Assembly: GCA_964415185.1 (NCBI GenBank)
Contig: CAYPZI010000114.1
Coordinates: forward strand, 1 to 9,792
Length of the DNA stretch: 9,792 nt
DNA from: CAYVBJ01 sp964415185
GTDB lineage: Bacteria; Bacteroidota; Rhodothermia; Balneolales; Balneolaceae
Direction of reading: 5' to 3'
Positions 5,464 through 9,792 of the stretch are shown here, in pieces. Below the pieces are notes generated by a model. The model did not search any database and was not told the origin of the DNA. It worked only from the letters and a program-made list of their open reading frames with translations. A program made the position numbers and the translations under genes. Within the stretch, counting starts at the first letter, position 1; each line of letters opens with the position of its first letter.

Positions 5464-7458
5464 ATGAATACCGTTAAAAAAGTTACAGGGATTTTACTCA
5501 TTTTTCTCTTCAGTTCATCTCTCCTGGTTGCACAGGATAATGTCAGCATTAAAATCGAGCCATCTGATTTAAAATTACAGGTCGGTGAAGAAGTTCAGTT
5601 AAAAGGTTCAGCCGTGTCTGAAGATGGTACCGTATTATCAGACAGCCTTCTTTTCTTTTCGAGAGCACGGCGGTCGGTTGCAGTTTCAAGAGACGGCCTT
5701 CTGAAAGCGATGGAGCCCGGCAGTTACTCGGTTATTGCAATGTATGTTAATAATGAGAATGAAAGAGTTATGGAGTCATTTCCGGTCGAAGTGATTTTTC
5801 CCCCGATTGAAGAAGTTACTTTTCTGAATCTTCCTGGCAAGATGTACCTGAATACGCATCTAAATATTGAAACGGAAGTAGTGGATGCAGCCGGGCTGGT
5901 GCGGGAAAATCCGGAAATAGCATTTAGCGTCAATAACGGTAATGCCGCGGTAGACAGGTTCGGCCTTCTGGAAGCAAAGAAAACAGGAAAAGTTACTGTA
6001 TCGGCAATGGTTGAGGATGTTGAGACAAAAAAGAGCATTGAAGTCATTCCGAATCCTGCGGCTTCCATTGAAATCGGAAACGAGCAGACCCAGGTCCGAA
6101 CAGGCGATGTAATTCATGTTAATGCAAGGGTTTTTGATAACAGGCAGCGTGAACTCACTGATGTACCTGTAAGCTATGCCTTTACTGCACGGCCGGACGA
6201 TAACCTCGGAAATGCAGCTCCCGCACAAGTGGAACAGGATGGGCGTTTCGTGGCAAACAAGCCCGGTTATTATACACTTATCGCCAAAACGGGAAATCAA
6301 ATTTCAAGGCAGACCGTGCGGGTCGAACCGAGAAACGTAGAAAAACGGCTTGAAGTTGTAGGCCACGGGCCTGTGCTTGATGTTCATACTTCCGATCTCT
6401 GGATATGGGAAGGAGTTGACGGCAGGGATTACGCCATAACGGGTACATGGGGAGCAAACGGTGCCGCCTACTTTTGGGATGTAACAGACCCGTCAAATAT
6501 GGCAATCATCGATACGGTGGTTGTGGATGCTCGTACAGTGAATGATGTAAAAATATCGGAAGACGGAACACTGGCTGTCATTACCCGCGAAGGTGCATCA
6601 GACAGGAGAAATGGCCTTGTCATCCTGGATGTACGCGATCCGCGAAATGTCAGCATCATATCCGAATATGATGAAGGTCTTACCGGAGGTGTTCACAACG
6701 TTTTTATCTATGAAGATCATGTTTATGCAGTGAACAACGGCCGCCGGTATGATATAATTAACATTGAGGATCCTGCAAACCCGAAAACAGTGAGCCGTTT
6801 TGAGCTGGATACACCGGGCCACTCCATTCATGATGTCTGGGTTGAAAACGGAATTGCTTACTCCTCAAACTGGTCGGATGGAATTGTAGTGGTTGATGTT
6901 GGCAGCAACAGGGATGCCGAAACACCCGAAGGCCATAAATTTGGCGTTGGTTCGCCGGAAAACCCGGTTCAGCTCGGCCAGTACGCCTATCCGAACGGAT
7001 GGAATCATGCGGCCTTTCCCTTCAAGAGCAGGTCAACCGGTGATTTCTACGTAATTGGCGGGGACGAAGCATTTCCACAGGGGTTGCCATCCCGCAATAA
7101 CCCGGTAAAACCTGCCGGATGGATGCATTTCGTAAAGTTTGACGGATGGGACAATCCCAAAGAAGTGGCACGTTATGCAATTCCTGAAGCCGGCACACAT
7201 AATATGTGGGTGAAGGGTGATACCCTGTATGTCGCCTATTACAACGCCGGTTTGCGCATTGTTGATATCTCCGGTGATTTGATGGGTAACCTGTATGAAC
7301 AGGGACGTGAAATCGCGCGGTTTGAACCCAATCATCCCGATGCCCTGATTCCGAACACACCGTTTACCTGGGGCCCTCAGCCCTACAAGGGCCACATTTT
7401 TGTATCCGACTGGAATTCCGGGTTGTGGGCATTCAAACTCGTTGAAGAGAATCTTTAA
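5464..7458 (+). CDS. Exported protein with three Ig-like domains and an LVIVD-type beta-propeller
   Basis: The 664-residue protein begins with a signal peptide: lysines at 5-6, a hydrophobic stretch at 8-22, and likely cleavage after the VAQ at 22-24. There is no lipobox cysteine, so it is predicted to be soluble in the periplasm or secreted. Residues about 25-110, 112-196 and 198-288 look like three BIG-type Ig-like domains; each ends with a 'G-x-Y/V-x-V/L' strand (for example PGSYSVIA, TGKVTVSA, PGYYTLIA). Residues about 295-664 form a propeller of six or seven LVIVD-type blades: YFWDVTDPSN, GLVILDVRDPRN, YDIINIEDPANP, GIVVVDVGS, LRIVDISGD and SGLWAFKL. Histidines recur before blade strands (H308, H411, H453, H456, H515, H579). 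I see no type IX sorting domain at the C-terminus. The biochemical role is unknown. The next gene starts 30 bp downstream and is probably cotranscribed. Confidence 0.85.
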   Translation: MNTVKKVTGILLIFLFSSSLLVAQDNVSIKIEPSDLKLQVGEEVQLKGSAVSEDGTVLSDSLLFFSRARRSVAVSRDGLLKAMEPGSYSVIAMYVNNENERVMESFPVEVIFPPIEEVTFLNLPGKMYLNTHLNIETEVVDAAGLVRENPEIAFSVNNGNAAVDRFGLLEAKKTGKVTVSAMVEDVETKKSIEVIPNPAASIEIGNEQTQVRTGDVIHVNARVFDNRQRELTDVPVSYAFTARPDDNLGNAAPAQVEQDGRFVANKPGYYTLIAKTGNQISRQTVRVEPRNVEKRLEVVGHGPVLDVHTSDLWIWEGVDGRDYAITGTWGANGAAYFWDVTDPSNMAIIDTVVVDARTVNDVKISEDGTLAVITREGASDRRNGLVILDVRDPRNVSIISEYDEGLTGGVHNVFIYEDHVYAVNNGRRYDIINIEDPANPKTVSRFELDTPGHSIHDVWVENGIAYSSNWSDGIVVVDVGSNRDAETPEGHKFGVGSPENPVQLGQYAYPNGWNHAAFPFKSRSTGDFYVIGGDEAFPQGLPSRNNPVKPAGWMHFVKFDGWDNPKEVARYAIPEAGTHNMWVKGDTLYVAYYNAGLRIVDISGDLMGNLYEQGREIARFEPNHPDALIPNTPFTWGPQPYKGHIFVSDWNSGLWAFKLVEENL

Positions 7459-7488
7459 AAATAAATTTTAACCTAACGGTCAACTGAT

Positions 7489-8619
7489 ATGCTAATCAGA
7501 ATCCTAAGCGCATTTTTGTTTTTCTTATTCATGGGAGCCGCTGAACTTGCAACTGCCCAAACGTACCATGTTTATGTGGCAGCAGAATCGGAGGACGAAG
7601 TTTCTCTCATCTCTTTTGATGCTGCCAGCGGCGAAGCGGGCTTAGAGCAAACTATTGAAGTCGGTGAATTCCCGACAGAAACCGAGGGGCCTCACGGAAT
7701 GAGAATGGGTCCCGATGACGGCCACTGGTATTTCACACTGGCTCATGGTATTCCCTACGGTTACATGTACAAATACAAAACGGGTACCAATGAAAAAGTG
7801 GGAAGGGTAGAACTTGGAATGTTCCCCGCCACGTTCGACTACTCTCCGGTTACCGGCTGGTTTTATGTTGTGAATTTCGACCTGCATGGCGACCATGTTT
7901 CGAGCACGGTATCGGTTGTAGACCCGGTTGAAATGGTTGAAATCGACCAGATCGAAACCGGGGTGATGCCGCACGGAGCCAGAATATCGCCCGACGGCAT
8001 GCGCATGTACCACGCTTCGATGATGACCGATGAGGTGATTGTGCTGAATACCGTATCACTCGAAATTGAAAAGAGGATCTCACTCACCGGTAAAACGGAT
8101 GACCATCACTCCATGGGGCATCATTCCACGGCCATGGCATCAAATGACGATCAAAATATGGCCCCCATGAAACACAATCCCGAAGTGAAGCCGACATGGG
8201 TAGACCCGCATCCGTCAGAGCCCTTCATCTATGTAGCCGGCAATGGTAACAATAAAATCTACGAATACAGCACCGAAACGTGGGAAAAAACAAGGGAGTG
8301 GGAGACGGACAAAGGCCCCTACAACCTCGAGGTGACTCCTGATGGCAGCCTGCTTGTGGTTTCTTACAAAGGAGCCGGCAGGACCGGTATCTGGGATTTA
8401 AATTCCGGAAAAGAACTTGCCAACCTTGAGAACAGCCGGATGGTAACACACGGCGTTGTTACAACGCCTGACAGTAAATACGCCTTTATGAGCGTAGAAG
8501 GCATCGGCGGCGAACCCGGCTCTGTGGAAGTCGTGGACCTCGAAAAACGTGAAATTGTTGCCGTTGTTGAAACCGGAAAACAGGCGGGTGGAATTACGTT
8601 CTGGAAGATGGAGAAGTAG
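7489..8619 (+). CDS. Exported YncE-like beta-propeller protein with a His/Met-rich loop
   Basis: 376 residues, starting with a signal peptide (hydrophobic 5-18, likely cleavage after ATAQ at 21-24, no lipobox). The mature part is a propeller of the YncE/YVTN kind, with recurring 'HG-x-x-x-x-PDG' turns: PHGMRMGPDD 68-77, PHGARISPDG 161-170, YNLEVTPDG 278-286 and THGVVTTPDS 320-329. It also has strand patterns such as GSVEVVDLEKREIVAVVETG near the C-terminus. An insertion at about 200-230 is rich in His, Met and Asp (H206, H207, H211, H212, H229, M209, M216, M224, M227), like periplasmic copper or zinc binding loops. The ATG at 7489 has no clear Shine-Dalgarno. It is 30 bp after the LVIVD gene, so an operon is likely. 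Metal binding is an inference; YncE relatives have varied or unknown roles. Confidence 0.82.
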   Translation: MLIRILSAFLFFLFMGAAELATAQTYHVYVAAESEDEVSLISFDAASGEAGLEQTIEVGEFPTETEGPHGMRMGPDDGHWYFTLAHGIPYGYMYKYKTGTNEKVGRVELGMFPATFDYSPVTGWFYVVNFDLHGDHVSSTVSVVDPVEMVEIDQIETGVMPHGARISPDGMRMYHASMMTDEVIVLNTVSLEIEKRISLTGKTDDHHSMGHHSTAMASNDDQNMAPMKHNPEVKPTWVDPHPSEPFIYVAGNGNNKIYEYSTETWEKTREWETDKGPYNLEVTPDGSLLVVSYKGAGRTGIWDLNSGKELANLENSRMVTHGVVTTPDSKYAFMSVEGIGGEPGSVEVVDLEKREIVAVVETGKQAGGITFWKMEK

Positions 8620-8659
8620 TGGCTCTTTGAAGGCAGTTTTCAGTTTGCAATTCAACTGA

Positions 8660-8686
8660 CAGTATGCGGTTTACTGGAGGTTTTTT
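8660..8686 (+). terminator. Weak terminator candidate after the propeller cassette
   Basis: cagta (8660-8664) and tactg (8672-8676) form a 5-bp stem around a 7-base loop, followed after four bases by TTTTTT (8681-8686). The position, about 40 bp after the cassette stop codon, is right, but the stem is short and AT-rich, so it would be a poor terminator by itself. The larger hairpin at 8705-8749 may contribute. Confidence 0.22.
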
Positions 8687-8704
8687 GAAAAGTAAGTAAT
8701 AAGG

Positions 8705-8749
8705 AGTATGTAGTACGTAGTATTTACTTCCTACTACCTACTACATACT
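8705..8749. repeat. Large inverted repeat of the GTAGTA intergenic type
   Basis: The left arm AGTATGTAGTACGTAGTA (8705-8722) and right arm TACTACCTACTACATACT (8732-8749) are complementary at 17 of 18 positions, with a C-C mismatch at 8716/8738, around a 9-base loop tttacttcc. Each arm is itself built of short-period gta/gtagta units. It resembles the dispersed 'tactacctactac' repeats of Bacteroidota-like genomes. It lies between the propeller cassette and the ZIP gene, where it could also form an RNA hairpin that limits read-through on either strand. Confidence 0.8.
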
Positions 8750-8789
8750 AAATAGTTCCACCAATGGGCAATGATCTTTTTTTTTAAAA

Positions 8790-8805
8790 TTTAGCTTAGG
8801 CTAAA
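8790..8805. repeat. Small hairpin upstream of the ZIP gene
   Basis: tttagc (8790-8795) and gctaaa (8800-8805) form a 6-bp stem around ttag, just after a run of nine T residues (8777-8785). It is about 70 bp before the ZIP start codon. The T-run is on the wrong side for a plus-strand terminator. It might be part of the ZIP leader or promoter region, but no recognisable promoter or metal-regulator operator can be assigned here. Confidence 0.25.
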
Positions 8806-8875
8806 AATTTCATTTGCTGATCAAAATTTATTACATTCTTGTTTTTCGAATTTAAATCAACCCGTACAACTGCAG

Positions 8876-9712
8876 ATGGAATTTGAATTAATCAAGGAAT
8901 GGTTTTTTGGATTGGGGCCTATTACGCAAGCTCTGATGGGCGGTATATTTACCTGGGGGCTGACGGCGCTCGGGGCGGGGCTTGTGTTTTTTACAAGAAA
9001 TGTGGGGTATAAACTGCTCGACAGCATGCTTGGCTTTGCAGCCGGAGTGATGATAGCAGCCAGTGTATGGTCACTGATACTGCCCGCAATAGATATGACC
9101 GAGGCAATGGGAGGTGTCGGCTGGATTCCGGCGGCCATTGGATTTCTTGCAGGCGGACTGTTTCTCCGGATTTGTGATGCTTACCTGCCACATCTCCATT
9201 TGGGACAGCCAAGGTCGGAAGCGGAGGGAATTGAAACGAAATGGAGGCGTGTCACTCTTCTTATTTTTGCCATCACCCTGCACAACATCCCTGAGGGTTT
9301 GGCAATAGGTGTGCTTTTTGGTGCCGCGGCTACAGGAGTTGACCCGACAGGCACTGCCACGATCATGGGGGCAATGGTTCTGGCTCTCGGGATCGGTATT
9401 CAGAACTTTCCGGAAGGGATGGCCGTATCCATGCCGCTCAGAAGGGAAGGAGTGACCATGTTCAAGAGTTTCAATTACGGGCAGTTATCGGGCGTGGTTG
9501 AGCCCATATCGGCGGTAATCGGTGCGGCGGCTGTTCTTTTTGTTCAGCCGATTTTACCCTATGCACTTGCCTTTGCGGCCGGCGCCATGATCTATGTGGT
9601 TGTTGAAGAGCTTATACCCGAGTCGCAGCTTCACGGTAATACGGATATCGCAACTCTTGGAACCATGATAGGGTTTGTGGTGATGATGGTGCTGGATGTA
9701 GCGCTGGGATAG
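8876..9712 (+). CDS. ZIP-family divalent metal transporter (GufA/ZIP11-like)
   Basis: Inner-membrane carrier predicted to move zinc or other divalent cations into the cytoplasm. The 278 residues and about eight hydrophobic segments fit the GufA/ZupT branch. The two metal-site signatures are clear: HNIPEGLAIG (136-145) in the fourth helix and QNFPEGMAVS (176-185) in the fifth, in which His136, Asn137, Glu140, Asn177 and Glu180 are expected ligands. GFAAGVMIAASVWSLILPAI (53-72) is the typical second-helix segment, and EELIPES (244-250) lies near the C-terminus. A short loop between helices 3 and 4 carries PHLHLG (105-110), a possible metal-sensing or delivery site. The ATG at 8876 is preceded by an AT-rich leader without a Shine-Dalgarno. 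It follows the propeller cassette by 256 bp with a hairpin repeat between, so it probably has its own promoter. Metal specificity cannot be read from the sequence. Confidence 0.93.
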   Translation: MEFELIKEWFFGLGPITQALMGGIFTWGLTALGAGLVFFTRNVGYKLLDSMLGFAAGVMIAASVWSLILPAIDMTEAMGGVGWIPAAIGFLAGGLFLRICDAYLPHLHLGQPRSEAEGIETKWRRVTLLIFAITLHNIPEGLAIGVLFGAAATGVDPTGTATIMGAMVLALGIGIQNFPEGMAVSMPLRREGVTMFKSFNYGQLSGVVEPISAVIGAAAVLFVQPILPYALAFAAGAMIYVVVEELIPESQLHGNTDIATLGTMIGFVVMMVLDVALG

Positions 9713-9766
9713 AACAGGAGAGGCACGTTTACCGGTTGTAAATGGATGACGAAATCAAGCCGGGGT

Positions 9767-9788
9767 GTTTCACGCGGAGGGCGCAGGG
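9767..9788. repeat. GCAGAG-type dispersed intergenic repeat after the ZIP gene
   Basis: gtttcacgcggagggcgc followed by aggg matches the first 22 bases of the repeat at 2221-2260 with two mismatches. It begins 54 bp after the ZIP stop codon and runs toward the window edge, so its full length is not visible. The 9713-9766 stretch before it shows no gene. Confidence 0.6.
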
Positions 9789-9792
9789 TTTA

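Noticed and set aside
8777..8785. T9 run as the tail of an intrinsic terminator
   Set aside because: The bases before it (ccaccaatgggcaatgatc) form no stable stem, so there is no hairpin to go with the T-run.

Overview
The window looks like chromosomal DNA of a Bacteroidota-type bacterium, possibly of the Balneolota/Rhodothermota branch. The basis is a moderate GC content with AT-rich gaps, start codons without clear Shine-Dalgarno sequences, several exported beta-propeller proteins, and dispersed intergenic repeats of the GCAGAG and CACGAAG kinds. The lineage is an inference from style, since no rRNA or other phylogenetic marker is present.

Layout, left to right: (1) the 3' end of a plus-strand beta-propeller gene, cut by the window edge (1-434). 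(2) A 200-bp gap with two degraded dispersed repeats. (3) A complete minus-strand acetyl-CoA C-acyltransferase of the thiolase family (636-1859). (4) A 409-bp gap holding a cluster of six copies of a CCTGWCAGCGT element, three in one orientation and three in the other, followed by a GCAGAG-type repeat. (5) A complete minus-strand gcvP, the single-chain glycine decarboxylase (2269-5181). (6) A 282-bp divergent promoter region with two inverted repeats. (7) A plus-strand pair 30 bp apart: an exported protein with three Ig-like domains and an LVIVD-type propeller (5464-7458), then an exported YncE-like propeller with a His/Met-rich loop (7489-8619). (8) A 256-bp gap with a large 18-bp-arm hairpin repeat. 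(9) A ZIP-family metal transporter of the GufA type (8876-9712). (10) A tail with another GCAGAG-type repeat.

The thiolase and GcvP are ordinary housekeeping enzymes for acyl-CoA/beta-ketoadipate-type degradation and for glycine cleavage. The accessory interest lies in the two-gene propeller cassette. Both proteins have signal peptides without a lipobox cysteine, both carry histidines at recurring propeller positions, and the second has a His/Met-rich insertion. With a ZIP transporter next downstream, a periplasmic metal-binding role is a testable hypothesis, but nothing in the window proves it. The intergenic repeats are the other unusual content, especially the nested inverted cluster between the thiolase and gcvP. 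I found no RNA genes, CRISPR arrays, insertion sequences or phage genes.
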